A stretch of DNA of 64,000 nucleotides from Pseudoruminococcus_B sp937901805. Lineage in GTDB: Bacteria; Bacillota; Clostridia; Oscillospirales; Ruminococcaceae. Shown piece by piece: positions 16,554 to 25,618 of the stretch. A program made the position numbers and the translations under genes. Positions within the stretch are counted from its first letter, which is position 1. Each line of letters opens with the position of its first letter. The notes beneath the pieces were generated by a model. It saw nothing but the letters and a program-made list of their open reading frames with translations, was not told the DNA's origin and did not search any database. The DNA is taken from the NCBI GenBank assembly GCA_963560245.1, contig CAUWNS010000001.1, positions 144,557-208,556 on the forward strand. The letters are read 5' to 3'.

Positions 16554-17606
16554 CTAAAAGATTTTCATGAACAACATTGCCATTAAATATCCAATAAGAC
16601 CGCAACCTGGGAAAGTCAACACCCAAGTGAGAATCATTTCCTTTACCACGCCCCAATTGACAGAAGAAAGCCGCTTGGCAGCGCCAACGCCCATAATCGC
16701 AGTGGTTTTTGTATGAGTAGTACTGACCGGAATTCCTGTAAGGGAGGAAATAAGCAGACAGCCCGCACCAGCCAGATCGGCGGAAAAGCCCTGATACTTT
16801 TCCAGCTTGACCATATCCATACCGACCGCTTTAATAATCCGATATCCGCCAATTGAAGTTCCCAACGCCATCACTGCGGAGCAGAGGATCATCAGCCAGA
16901 TAGGAATCTGGAAGCTGGTGACTTCGCCCTGCCCCTGGGCAAGGAAGATCCCAAGCATAAAGACACCCATAAACTTCTGGCCATCCTGCGCACCGTGCAT
17001 AAAAGCCATTGCAGCGCCGCCCCCAATCTGAGCATAACGGAAAAACGGCGTTGTTTTATTCCTGTTTAAGTCCCGGCAGAAGAATTCTGTCAGCCGCACT
17101 GTACCAAATCCCATTGCGAATCCAAGAAGCGTAGAGAGAACCAGCCCATAGAGAACTTTTACCCATTCCCCGCCATTAATCCCACCAAAACCGCCATGCA
17201 GAGCAATTGCGGCGCCAGAAATGCCGGCAATCAAGGCGTGGCTTTCGCTGGTGGGAATTCCAAACCACCATGCAGCGGTTGCCCAGGTTACAATTGCAAA
17301 AAGCGCTGCACACAGTGCAACCAAAGCCTGGTGGGTATCTCCGCCAAAGTCCACCATATTATAGATGGTTTCTGCAACGGTTGCATTCAGCATTGTCATG
17401 ACCAGGACGCCGAGAAAATTAAAAACAGCAGCCATAAATATAGCGGCTCTCGGTTTCATGGAACGAGTAGAAACACAGGTGGCAATTGCATTTGGGGCAT
17501 CCGTCCAGCCATTGACCATAATGACGCCCAGCGTCAGCAAAACCGTTATGGCCAGTGCAGGATTATGCATAATTGAACTGATAAACTCCCCCAGCGATAT
17601 ACTCAT
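16554..17606 (-). CDS. PiT family inorganic phosphate transporter
   Basis: A 350-residue membrane protein with about 9-10 hydrophobic segments. The two inverted PiT signatures are visible: GWTDAPNAIATCVSTRSM near residue 33 and SSLTGIPVSTTHTKTTAIMG near 287. PiT carriers import phosphate (often as a metal-phosphate complex) with protons or sodium. It is short compared with E. coli PitA (about 500) but normal for the compact group found with DUF47 partners. It is the first gene of the pit-DUF47 pair; an upstream AT-rich region should hold the promoter. Confidence 0.93.
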   Translation of the reverse strand: MSISLGEFISSIMHNPALAITVLLTLGVIMVNGWTDAPNAIATCVSTRSMKPRAAIFMAAVFNFLGVLVMTMLNATVAETIYNMVDFGGDTHQALVALCAALFAIVTWATAAWWFGIPTSESHALIAGISGAAIALHGGFGGINGGEWVKVLYGLVLSTLLGFAMGFGTVRLTEFFCRDLNRNKTTPFFRYAQIGGGAAMAFMHGAQDGQKFMGVFMLGIFLAQGQGEVTSFQIPIWLMILCSAVMALGTSIGGYRIIKAVGMDMVKLEKYQGFSADLAGAGCLLISSLTGIPVSTTHTKTTAIMGVGAAKRLSSVNWGVVKEMILTWVLTFPGCGLIGYLMAMLFMKIF

Positions 17607-17830
17607 TGTGGGTTCCTGCCTTTCTTTACAGATTCTTTTTCTTTTTCTTTCCTGAATTTAATATTATTGTATCATAATTAGAATGGAGTGCATATTGTTT
17701 TTTTCCCTACGCTTTTCCAAATTTCGCAATTTATTTCAAGACAATTTGCTCAAATGAACAATTTCGCGAAATTTTTAAAATTCCACCGCTGTTTTTTTCA
17801 GAGAGATCCCTTGCCAGTTTCCAGACAAAA

Positions 17831-17866
17831 AATCTCCGCAAACCATCCTCCTGGTTTACGGAGATT
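17831..17866 (-). terminator. intrinsic terminator
   Basis: A stem of 8 plus 6 bp (AATCTCCG, one mismatch, AAACCA, and complement) with a 6-base loop is followed on the minus strand by TTTTTTG. It lies 12 bases after the stop of the three-gene unknown cluster. Confidence 0.88.
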
Positions 17867-17877
17867 TTTTTCCGTTT

Positions 17878-18258
17878 TCATAGAAGTAAATAAAGCAGCG
17901 CCAATGTCAAAAGCATATCCTGCTCATCATTATTCAGTAATACCAGTAGCAAAGCCAAAATCAAAATTGTATCTGAAGAGCCTTTCAAAGAATCCAAAAG
18001 CCCCTTAATGCCGGAAAAGGACGAGAGCTGCTGAGCAGATGAAGGATGTCCCTGGGTGGAAACAGGTGAAGGAGGAGAAATTGGGCGCTGAAACGGGTTA
18101 TGTACGGACTGTCTGCGGGAGGACGTCCTCTCTTGTCCATGAGCGACCGGCCCTGCACCTCCGGTCTGCACGGCATTGTTTGCCCGCCGCTGCATCTCAT
18201 GGACTCGCCGGATAGCGTCCTGCTGCATCCGAAGCATATCTGCATCCGAATAGGCCAT
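17878..18258 (-). CDS. unknown protein with low-complexity middle and hydrophobic C-terminus
   Basis: A 126-residue protein that is not recognised. The N-terminal 25 residues are a charged helix (MLRMQQDAIRRVHEMQRRAN). The middle is rich in S, P, Q and R and probably disordered. The last 33 residues form two short hydrophobic runs split by NNDEQD, ending in LALLYLLL. A hairpin inserted in the membrane or a lipid-facing surface is possible. It overlaps the gene before it by one base, so both are co-translated. No secretion signal is seen. Confidence 0.7.
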   Translation of the reverse strand: MAYSDADMLRMQQDAIRRVHEMQRRANNAVQTGGAGPVAHGQERTSSRRQSVHNPFQRPISPPSPVSTQGHPSSAQQLSSFSGIKGLLDSLKGSSDTILILALLLVLLNNDEQDMLLTLALLYLLL

Positions 18259-18743
18259 CAGCGCTCACCCCCCGATCCGAACAGCCCGCTTTGCACAAAC
18301 ATTGGCAGCAAGCTTGCAAGCTTCATCAGTTTCAGCGCCTCGTCCACCCGATTCTGCCGTTCTGGACGCAAATGGGGTTTGAGCGATTTAAGCAGCACCG
18401 TATTTTTATCGTCCTGATTATAAGCGGACAACGCCTGCTGGATTTTCATAATCATACCGACATCCAGACCGGCAAGAGGATTGGATGAAGTTTTCCCGGA
18501 TGAACCCTGATTTGTTCCCGCAGAATCTGCTCCCGCGCCGGACAGCATGGACATCAAGCCGGACAAATCCGGCATCTGGTTCCCCTGTCCATTTTGCGCA
18601 GAAGAGGCAGGTGGGGTATCCGGCCCTCCTCCCCCGCCGTTTGTTCCCCCGGATGAAGACAATGCAGAGGCGAGCTGCTGCAGCTTTTGCATCCCATCCT
18701 CACTGGACAAGAAAGCATTGAGCTGGTTTGTCAAATCATCCAC
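18258..18743 (-). CDS. unknown Gly/Ser-rich protein
   Basis: A 161-residue protein, not recognised. Residues 1-30 form a likely helix (DDLTNQLNAFLSSEDGMQKL); residues about 30-90 are a Gly/Ser/Asn/Pro-rich linker with SGGTNGGGGG; the C-terminal about 65 residues are helical (NPLAGLDVGMIMKIQQALSA, then KLMKLASLLPMF). It is the middle gene of a three-gene leftward operon, with 4 bases to the gene before it and a one-base overlap with the next. The layout of two helices joined by a flexible linker resembles its neighbour, so they may act together. Confidence 0.7.
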   Translation of the reverse strand: MDDLTNQLNAFLSSEDGMQKLQQLASALSSSGGTNGGGGGPDTPPASSAQNGQGNQMPDLSGLMSMLSGAGADSAGTNQGSSGKTSSNPLAGLDVGMIMKIQQALSAYNQDDKNTVLLKSLKPHLRPERQNRVDEALKLMKLASLLPMFVQSGLFGSGGER

Positions 18744-18747
18744 GCCA

Positions 18748-18975
18748 TCATCCCCTCTTTATTTTTTTGATAATTTCATCAACGCTTTTCCCACGCATCA
18801 GATCCTGCAATGCTTCCGGATTTTTTTTGAGAGTCTGGAGCAAGTTGGGGTCCGCAGATTCCTGCAAATGGTTGTACTTTCCATTTTGAATATCACTCAT
18901 TAATTTTTCGGGAGTTGTTCCAAGTTTTTTAGCCGCAAGAGAGAGCAGTGCATTCATATTTTTCTGAGAATCCAT
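18748..18975 (-). CDS. small unknown helical protein
   Basis: A 75-residue protein beginning MDSQKNMNALLSLAAKKLGT. It is helical throughout, with NLLQTLKKNPEALQDLMRGK and a lysine-rich end (IIKKIKRG). No known family was recognised. The start has GGAGG about 8 bases upstream. It is the first gene of the three-gene cluster. The pattern of repeated short helices (LLQTLKKN, ALQDLMRG) could be a protein-binding module. Confidence 0.7.
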   Translation of the reverse strand: MDSQKNMNALLSLAAKKLGTTPEKLMSDIQNGKYNHLQESADPNLLQTLKKNPEALQDLMRGKSVDEIIKKIKRG

Positions 18976-19105
18976 ACAAAAACCTCCGTTTCAGTTTCAA
19001 AACTGACAATGCCCGCATCTGACTTTACAGGCATAGACAATGCTGTTATTATTTTTATGTGGAGTTTTTCAGAAATAGAAGGCGCAGAGGAGGAGAATCG
19101 TATTT

Positions 19106-19585
19106 ATGAGAATCGTAGCTGTTTCGGATTCCCACGGAGACTTTTATCATCTAAACAGAGTTATAGAACTGGAACCGGATGCCGACTGTTTTCTTTTTTT
19201 AGGAGACAGAAAAAAAGAATTGGACGATATACGGTGTCTGTACCCCCAAAAAATCATACTCAGTGTAAGGGGGAACTGTGATCTTTCCTGCGACGACAAA
19301 GATACCGATATCCTGATGCAAAATGGGAGAACCATTATATATACCCACGGACATCTATACAATGCAAAAATGACCAAAGAGAAACTTCTGGAACTTGGAA
19401 AAAGAAAACAGGCAGATATGGTATTGTACGGCCATACCCATATTCCGGATATTCTTTATCGGGACGGGATCTATCTTGTCAATCCAGGAAGCGTCGGTAT
19501 GCCCAAAACAGGAGAACCGACCTATGCGATCATTGATTTTACTCCGGAACGGCTGGTTCCGGTAATCAAACCCATTCGTGAATAA
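19106..19585 (+). CDS. YfcE/MJ0936-family metallophosphoesterase
   Basis: A 159-residue phosphodiesterase-fold protein with the metal motifs SDSHGD (residues 7-12), GDRKKE (about 33), GNCD (about 57), a later H in YTHGH, and GHTH (about 112). Relatives hydrolyse phosphodiesters with Mn2+; the natural substrate is not known. The length is normal. The start has GGAGGAG upstream. Its stop lies 14 bases before the start of birA, so the two are co-transcribed. Confidence 0.9.
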   Translation: MRIVAVSDSHGDFYHLNRVIELEPDADCFLFLGDRKKELDDIRCLYPQKIILSVRGNCDLSCDDKDTDILMQNGRTIIYTHGHLYNAKMTKEKLLELGKRKQADMVLYGHTHIPDILYRDGIYLVNPGSVGMPKTGEPTYAIIDFTPERLVPVIKPIRE

Positions 19586-19598
19586 GGGGAATCCATTT

Positions 19599-20372
19599 AT
19601 GAAACTGCATCATCTGCATACCAAAAAACTCGGTCAAAATTTTTTATATTTTGATAGTTTAGGCTCCACCAATGATTATCTGAAAGAACACGCAATGGAA
19701 CTTCCCGACGGCACCGCAGTGGTTACCGCCAACCAAACCGCAGGAAAGGGGCGTCTGGGCCGAAGCTGGCAAATGCGGCTGGGAGATTCCCTTGCGATGA
19801 GCATCCTGTTTCGCCCGGCCCCCGCCGAGCATGCCGCCATTATGCCGGTACTGTGTGGAATCGCAGCAGCCCGGGCAATTTCTGCACTATGCGGCACACA
19901 GGTATTCATCAAATGGCCAAACGACTTAATCATTGGAGGCAGGAAAATCACAGGGATATTGTGTGAAAGCAGGATAGTCGGAAACAGTGGATTCCTCATC
20001 TGCGGCATTGGGGTAAACACCCATGCCGCAGAGGGATACTACCGAGAATGCGGATTGCCTTATGCCGGCTCTATTCAAATGTGCACAGGTGTTTCCGTCT
20101 CCCATGAAGAGCTTGCCTGTCGAATCCTGGAAGAACTGGAAATGATATATGAGCAATTTTGCAAAGACGGTTTTTCATCCCTTGTCGATGAATATTCTTC
20201 TCTTTGTATTAATCTTGGCAGAGAGGTACGAGTTATCTACCGGGAACGCGAGGTGCTTGGAAAAGCAGTCGCCATTCAGGAAAACGGCGCGCTGAAAGTT
20301 CAGACAGAACAGGGGATTCTCTCCGTCTCATCAGGGGAGGCTTCTGTCCGGGGAATTTATGGATATGTATAA
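19599..20372 (+). CDS. birA: biotin-[acetyl-CoA-carboxylase] ligase (catalytic type)
   Basis: A 257-residue biotin protein ligase. It activates biotin with ATP and attaches it to the biotin carrier domain of carboxylases. The ligase signature GKGRLGRSW is near residues 48-56, preceded by STNDYLKE and followed by KWPNDLIIGGRKI. The N-terminal DNA-binding domain of regulatory BirA is absent, so this is a group I enzyme without a repressor role. The C-terminal SH3-like domain is present. The ATG has AAGGGGAA upstream. A bidirectional terminator follows. Confidence 0.95.
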   Translation: MKLHHLHTKKLGQNFLYFDSLGSTNDYLKEHAMELPDGTAVVTANQTAGKGRLGRSWQMRLGDSLAMSILFRPAPAEHAAIMPVLCGIAAARAISALCGTQVFIKWPNDLIIGGRKITGILCESRIVGNSGFLICGIGVNTHAAEGYYRECGLPYAGSIQMCTGVSVSHEELACRILEELEMIYEQFCKDGFSSLVDEYSSLCINLGREVRVIYREREVLGKAVAIQENGALKVQTEQGILSVSSGEASVRGIYGYV

Positions 20373-20390
20373 CTTACATAGTGCAAAAAA

Positions 20391-20421
20391 GCAGCGTGCA
20401 GAAATTCTGCACGCTGCTTTT
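20391..20421. terminator. bidirectional intrinsic terminator
   Basis: A 13-bp perfect stem (GCAGCGTGCAGAA and complement) around one base has A and T tracts on both sides. It lies between the convergent birA and O-antigen-ligase-like genes. Confidence 0.92.
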
Positions 20422-20456
20422 TCATCTTATCGTTATCCGTTTTACCGTCTTCTTTT

Positions 20457-21611
20457 TTATGCTGGTTCCGGCGAAAGGACACCAGAAAGTGAAAAAATTG
20501 TCATCGCCAGCATACCCGTCTGTATCCACAAATAGGTGACATCAGTCATCCCGTGCAGCAGAACCACCGCAAGCTGTCCTACAATTAAAATACACAGCTT
20601 TTTATCATACTGATATTGGAAAGCTTCTATCAAGGGCCGCAGCAACTGCAGCATAAAACAGAGGAACAAACCCGTTCCAATCACACCAAAATCCAAAATG
20701 AGATTTAAATACAGATTATGCGCATGCGTGGTCTGAAACGACTGGTATTTTACATAGGCATCCATATACCCCAAAACGCCATGTCCAAACCAGGGACTGT
20801 CCTGAATCCCCTTAACCGTAGTTTCCCAGATTTCCTCCCTTAAGCCAAGGGTTTTCCAAAATTCCGCAATCCGAGGAAACAGACCGGGTATGGTCAGGAT
20901 TAAAATTCCACCCAGCAGCATACCGGAAAAAATCAGGTAAAACCCTGTTTTCCGGCTGTAGAGCAATGTGACGACCAGCACCCCGCCGCAAAGCGCCGCA
21001 AGAGACGACATACTTCCGCTCAGGTAGATGCCCAGTCCTGCACACAGAATAAAAAAACAGTAATACCACCGACATTCCGGACGAGTTAAAAGCTTATAGA
21101 TACTCAACATCACTGCCATACCCATCATAGAACCATAGTAATTGGCATTGAAATAGAAGGAAGCTGTACGGTACTGTACGGCAAACGGATCGTCATGGTG
21201 AACGATAAACTGGACAAGACCCACCAAAGTCCCCAGCACACTGACAACCAAACACAAATCCGCCATTGTTTCAAACAGAGGTTTTGTCAATACCGCCCTT
21301 ACAAAAAAAACATAGAACACAAGCAAAATAAACAGCAGTCCCGTGCCCACGCCAATCCAGAAGCCACGCACGACAGGGACGATTACAACCAGTGAAAGCA
21401 AAATCATCATAGTTTTAAAGCCGCGTGCAACAAACATCTTTTCCCGCAAGACTTTATGGGAAAACAAATAAACCACACAGACAAGCGCCATAAGCGCAGA
21501 CAAAACAAACGGCAGAAAAGTCGAAACTGCGGCAAGACAAAGGAGTTTTTCCTCCACGCGAAACGAAGAAAACGAATGCTTGATTTGAAGAAAATAAGAA
21601 CTGATTTTCAT
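20457..21611 (-). CDS. O-antigen ligase/polymerase family membrane protein
   Basis: A 384-residue polytopic membrane protein with about 10-11 hydrophobic segments. The long extracellular loop before the end contains TTHAHNLYLNLILDFGVIG, the Wzy_C/WaaL-type motif with its key histidine. Members polymerise or ligate surface polysaccharide at the outer face of the membrane. In a Gram-positive host the acceptor could be an exopolysaccharide, teichoic-acid-like polymer or glycan; no other polysaccharide genes are in the window, so the substrate is open. AAAGGGAG sets the start. Confidence 0.85.
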   Translation of the reverse strand: MKISSYFLQIKHSFSSFRVEEKLLCLAAVSTFLPFVLSALMALVCVVYLFSHKVLREKMFVARGFKTMMILLSLVVIVPVVRGFWIGVGTGLLFILLVFYVFFVRAVLTKPLFETMADLCLVVSVLGTLVGLVQFIVHHDDPFAVQYRTASFYFNANYYGSMMGMAVMLSIYKLLTRPECRWYYCFFILCAGLGIYLSGSMSSLAALCGGVLVVTLLYSRKTGFYLIFSGMLLGGILILTIPGLFPRIAEFWKTLGLREEIWETTVKGIQDSPWFGHGVLGYMDAYVKYQSFQTTHAHNLYLNLILDFGVIGTGLFLCFMLQLLRPLIEAFQYQYDKKLCILIVGQLAVVLLHGMTDVTYLWIQTGMLAMTIFSLSGVLSPEPA

Positions 21612-21905
21612 AAATTGACTCCCTTTAGATCCGCGTCCAATTCTGCCCCGATCGCTCTGCAATTATGGAGTATTTTAACATATGTCCCATTCCTTTTCAA
21701 TGAAACCTGCCGGATTGCAGGGGTTCTTATACCATTCTTAAGATTTTTGGTTGATTTTCTACCTAAAAGCTGTTAAAAAAATATTTAATTTGCAAGTGCT
21801 CGCCATTTTATATTAAAATAAAATGAAGAAACTCCAAGTTTTTGGAGAAACCCCCGTCATCTCGTTTGTAAATCCTGTTATCAAATTTATATTGGAGGTT
21901 TTTTT

Positions 21906-23249
21906 GTGGCTTCGTTGAACTGGTTTCACCGCCGGCATATGCCCGGCGGTGCGAATGTCCCTCATTTTAAACATACATCGGAATGTGCGACTGCACTTTT
22001 TCCAACCCCTTCTAAGGTCTGTATCCCTATGCAGCAGCACATCGGCGCTCCCTGTGATCCCGTTGTCAAAGTTGGGGACACTGTCAAGGCCGGGCAGCTG
22101 ATTGGGGACAGCCCGTCCCCGGTATCTGCACCGATTCATGCCAGCATTTCCGGAAAAGTGACCGCAATCGGGGAGATTCTGATGCCTTTCGGCACAAAGT
22201 GCACCACTGTCACTATCACTTCAGACGGTGAAAATACGCTGGATACTTCCTTATGCCCGCCTACACTTGACAGCAAAGAGGACTTTCTCAAAGCCATCCG
22301 CTCTTCCGGACTGGTGGGGCTTGGAGGCGCGGGATTTCCCACCTCGATTAAGCTCAACCCCAAAAACATCCAGGAAGTCAACACTTTGATCATCAACGGC
22401 GCTGAATGCGAACCGTTTATCACCTCCGACTACCGGGAATTTATGGAAAACACGGACGACGTGATAGAGGGAATCCTGCTGGTAAAAAAATTCCTGGATA
22501 TGAATGACGTCTACATAGGAATCGAAAACAACAAGCCGGAAGCCATTCGGCTGATGACCAAAAAGCTGGCGGATTATCCGGAGATCCATGTCGTAACCCT
22601 GAAGTCCCGCTATCCGCAGGGCGCGGAAAAAGTCCTCATCTACGAGGTGAGCGGAAAAATAGTCCCGGAAGGAAAACTTCCCGCGGATGTGGGGGTACTG
22701 GTGATGAACGTCGCGAGCATTGGGTTTTTAAACCGCTACTGCAAAACCGGAGTCCCGCTGATCTCCAAACGGCTGACCATCGACGGCAGCGCTATTTTAC
22801 ACCGCAAAAATATCCGCGTCCCGATTGGCACTATGATTTCCGATGTAGCGCAGTACTGCGGCGGGTATACCCAGCCGGCGAAAAAAATCCTGATGGGCGG
22901 CCCAATGATGGGAACAGCCCTATACACCGATGAATTTCCCATATTAAAACAGAACAACGCCATCCTGTTTTTTGGGGAGGAAGACCTGCCCAAACACAAC
23001 CGCCAAACCTCCTGTATCCGCTGTGGGCGCTGTGTGCGCGCCTGTCCAATGTCCCTAATGCCCTTGGAAGTGGAGCGGGCATACCGGCAGGATGATATCC
23101 CCGCGCTGCAATCCCTTAAGGCGGTGATCTGCATGGAGTGCGGGAGCTGCGAATACAGCTGTCCTGCCAAGCGCCCTCTGGTTTCCGTCATGCGCCTGTC
23201 CAAGCAGGCGATACGAAATGCAGCTGCAAAACAGAAAAAAACAGATTAA
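21906..23249 (+). CDS. rnfC: Rnf complex subunit C
   Basis: A 447-residue peripheral subunit of the ion-pumping ferredoxin:NAD+ oxidoreductase. The central GLGGAGFPTSIKL is the NADH/FMN-binding region shared with complex I NuoF, and two ferredoxin-type 4Fe-4S motifs lie at the end (CIRCGRCVRACP and CMECGSCEYSCP). It starts with GTG, 7 bases after GGAGG. It is the first gene of rnfCDGEAB, followed by an unusually long 159-base gap before rnfD, in which no gene is seen. Confidence 0.97.
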   Translation: MASLNWFHRRHMPGGANVPHFKHTSECATALFPTPSKVCIPMQQHIGAPCDPVVKVGDTVKAGQLIGDSPSPVSAPIHASISGKVTAIGEILMPFGTKCTTVTITSDGENTLDTSLCPPTLDSKEDFLKAIRSSGLVGLGGAGFPTSIKLNPKNIQEVNTLIINGAECEPFITSDYREFMENTDDVIEGILLVKKFLDMNDVYIGIENNKPEAIRLMTKKLADYPEIHVVTLKSRYPQGAEKVLIYEVSGKIVPEGKLPADVGVLVMNVASIGFLNRYCKTGVPLISKRLTIDGSAILHRKNIRVPIGTMISDVAQYCGGYTQPAKKILMGGPMMGTALYTDEFPILKQNNAILFFGEEDLPKHNRQTSCIRCGRCVRACPMSLMPLEVERAYRQDDIPALQSLKAVICMECGSCEYSCPAKRPLVSVMRLSKQAIRNAAAKQKKTD

Positions 23250-23408
23250 TATGGGCTGTTTACCTTTTTCAATTTGACAAAACCAACATTTTTTCCGAGA
23301 TTTCTCTGAAATCCGGATCGTTTTGAGGAAAAAGGCAAACCCTGCTTCGGACTGCTTTGGGAAAAGCAAGCCAAAATTGCAAACAAAAAATAAGGGAGGT
23401 TTCCTTTT

Positions 23409-24365
23409 GTGGAAAATAAACTCATCGTATCCTCGTCGCCGCATTTAAAAAGCGACAGCAGTACCGCCGGCATCATGCGTGACGTCATCATTGCGCTTGT
23501 CCCTACCCTGATCGCCTCGGTCATCCTATTTGGATTCCGCGCACTGGTGGTCACTGCTACCTGCGTGCTGTTCTGTATTGTGTTTGAATACCTGTTTAAC
23601 CGGATTATCAAACGGGAACAGACGGTTGGGGACTTTTCCGCCGTTGTCACGGGGCTGTTGCTCGCCTTTAACCTGCCGACAACCCTTCCCCTTTGGATGT
23701 GCGTGATTGGATCCTTTGTCTCCATTGTCATTGCAAAGCAGCTGTTCGGCGGGCTTGGGCAGAATTTCGCAAACCCCGCCCTTGTAGGACGCATTGTCCT
23801 GATGATCTCCTTTGCCACACAGATGTCTACCTGGGCAGCCCCTTTTTACTACCGTCAGCCGGAAATCGTCACATCGGCAACGCCGCTTGCAGTCATTCCG
23901 CAGGTGATAAACGGAGAGCTGTCCGCAGACAATCTGCCAGCGCTTTCCGACCTGCTGCTGGGAACCACCGGCGGCTGCCTGGGTGAGACCTGCGCCATTA
24001 CACTGATTCTTGGCGGTATTTACCTTGTCGCACGCAGGGTGATCTCCCCTGCCGCCCCCCTCGCCTTTATCGGCACGGTTTTTGTGTTTACTGCACTGAT
24101 GGGCGCTTACCCTGTACACCAGATTTTATCCGGAGGGCTGCTGCTGGGCGCTATCTTTATGGCGACGGACTATGTTACCACCCCGGTCACATTTTGGGGG
24201 AAAATCATCTTTGGAATCGGCTGCGGCCTGATCACATGTCTTATCCGCCTGTTTGGTTCCTTTGCGGAAGGGGTTTCCTTCTCCATTATCCTGATGAACA
24301 TCCTGACCCCTTACATTGACCAGTGGACCCGTTCCAAACCGTTTGGAGGTGTCAAAACAGCATGA
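23409..24365 (+). CDS. rnfD: Rnf complex subunit D
   Basis: A 318-residue integral membrane subunit related to NqrB, with about 8-9 membrane segments. The flavinylation-type motif region SDLLLGTTGG holds the threonine that carries covalently bound FMN in this family. It takes part in electron transfer across the membrane. It starts with GTG after a GGGAGG site. Its stop overlaps the start of rnfG (ATGA). Confidence 0.95.
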   Translation: MENKLIVSSSPHLKSDSSTAGIMRDVIIALVPTLIASVILFGFRALVVTATCVLFCIVFEYLFNRIIKREQTVGDFSAVVTGLLLAFNLPTTLPLWMCVIGSFVSIVIAKQLFGGLGQNFANPALVGRIVLMISFATQMSTWAAPFYYRQPEIVTSATPLAVIPQVINGELSADNLPALSDLLLGTTGGCLGETCAITLILGGIYLVARRVISPAAPLAFIGTVFVFTALMGAYPVHQILSGGLLLGAIFMATDYVTTPVTFWGKIIFGIGCGLITCLIRLFGSFAEGVSFSIILMNILTPYIDQWTRSKPFGGVKTA

Positions 24366-24922
24366 AGGCATTTTCTGAAATTGCAAAGCCCGCCCTGATT
24401 CTGACGGCGATCTGCCTGGTTATTTCCCTGGCACTGGCCGGAACCAATGTGCTGACTGCGGACGCGATCGCCCAAAACAATGAAAAAGAGGCCTATGAGA
24501 CGCGGATTCAGGTGCTGGAAGGAGCGGACAATTTTGAACCGGTTGTTCTGGAGCCCTTTACCGCAGAAGACGGTTCCAAATTTGTAGAAATGGTTAAGGC
24601 CTCCAATGGGATCGGCTATGTCGCCACCACAACCGCCAAAGGATACGGCGGCGAGATGACTGTCATGACCGGATTTGACAACGACGGAAACATTGTTGGT
24701 GTGAGCATCCTGAGTTCCAGCGAAACCCCGGGTCTTGGCAAAAAGGCGGAAGAACCGGATTTTACAGGACAGTATCTTGGAAAATCCGGCAGTTTATCCG
24801 TTGTAAAGAACAGCGCAGGAACGGACAGCGATGTTGTCGCCATTTCCGGGGCCACCATATCCTCCAAAGCCGTGACATCGGCAGTCAACTGCGCGTCACA
24901 GGGTTTTGCGGCCATGAAATAG
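24362..24922 (+). CDS. rnfG: Rnf complex subunit G
   Basis: A 186-residue subunit with one N-terminal membrane anchor (residues about 9-28) and an extracytoplasmic FMN-binding domain. The motif SGATISSKAVTSAV near the end holds the threonine to which FMN is covalently attached by an ApbE-type flavin transferase. The start overlaps the rnfD stop, with GGAGG 13 bases upstream. No apbE gene is in the window. Confidence 0.95.
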   Translation: MKAFSEIAKPALILTAICLVISLALAGTNVLTADAIAQNNEKEAYETRIQVLEGADNFEPVVLEPFTAEDGSKFVEMVKASNGIGYVATTTAKGYGGEMTVMTGFDNDGNIVGVSILSSSETPGLGKKAEEPDFTGQYLGKSGSLSVVKNSAGTDSDVVAISGATISSKAVTSAVNCASQGFAAMK

Positions 24923-24935
24923 GAGGGGTTTTTCG

Positions 24936-25613
24936 ATGAAAATAAAAAAGAATCTTGGCATTTTATTAAACGGCATAATAAAAGAAAATCCGGTACTAGT
25001 ATTAGTTCTTGGCACCTGCCCGACTTTGGCAGTTACCACCATGGCTGTCAATGGGCTTGGTATGGGAGCGGCGGCAACCGTTGTGCTCATCTGTTCTAAC
25101 GCGGTCATTTCCCTGCTCAAAAACCTAATCCCGGACAAAGTACGGATCCCTGCGTACATTACCATCATTGCGGGTTTTGTCACAGTAGTGCAGTTCTTTG
25201 TCCAGGCCTATGCACCCAGCATCAACCAGGCGCTCGGCATTTTTTTACCGCTGATCGTCGTCAACTGCATCATCCTTGCGCGCGCAGAAGTCTTTGCCAA
25301 CAAAAACAGTGTGGGGGCTTCCATCCTGGACGGACTTGGCATGGGAATCGGCTTTACCCTGGCACTGTTCGCCATGGGCTCTATTCGGGAAATCCTTGGA
25401 AACGGCACCTGGATGGGAATTCCTCTGACCGGAGGGACTATAGAGCCGATGACGATTTTTATCCTGGCGCCGGGAGGATTTTTTGTCTTTGGCATCCTGA
25501 TTGCGCTGGTCAACAAAATCCTGGCCCGCAGAGGGGTGAAACGCCCAATTTCCGGCTGCGCCGCCTGCCCATCCCGCGAGTTCTGTGAGGATACGAAGAA
25601 AGGGGGATGCTGA
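24936..25613 (+). CDS. rnfE: Rnf complex subunit E
   Basis: A 225-residue membrane subunit of the RnfA/NqrE pair with about 6 membrane segments. The N-terminal NPVLVLVLGTCPTLAVT has the conserved cysteine that helps bind the intramembrane iron-sulfur centre shared with RnfA. An extra C-terminal tail with CAACPSREFCEDTKKGGC contains four cysteines, as in clostridial RnfE. GGAGGGG lies 8 bases before the ATG. Confidence 0.95.
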   Translation: MKIKKNLGILLNGIIKENPVLVLVLGTCPTLAVTTMAVNGLGMGAAATVVLICSNAVISLLKNLIPDKVRIPAYITIIAGFVTVVQFFVQAYAPSINQALGIFLPLIVVNCIILARAEVFANKNSVGASILDGLGMGIGFTLALFAMGSIREILGNGTWMGIPLTGGTIEPMTIFILAPGGFFVFGILIALVNKILARRGVKRPISGCAACPSREFCEDTKKGGC

Positions 25614-25618
25614 CTGTT

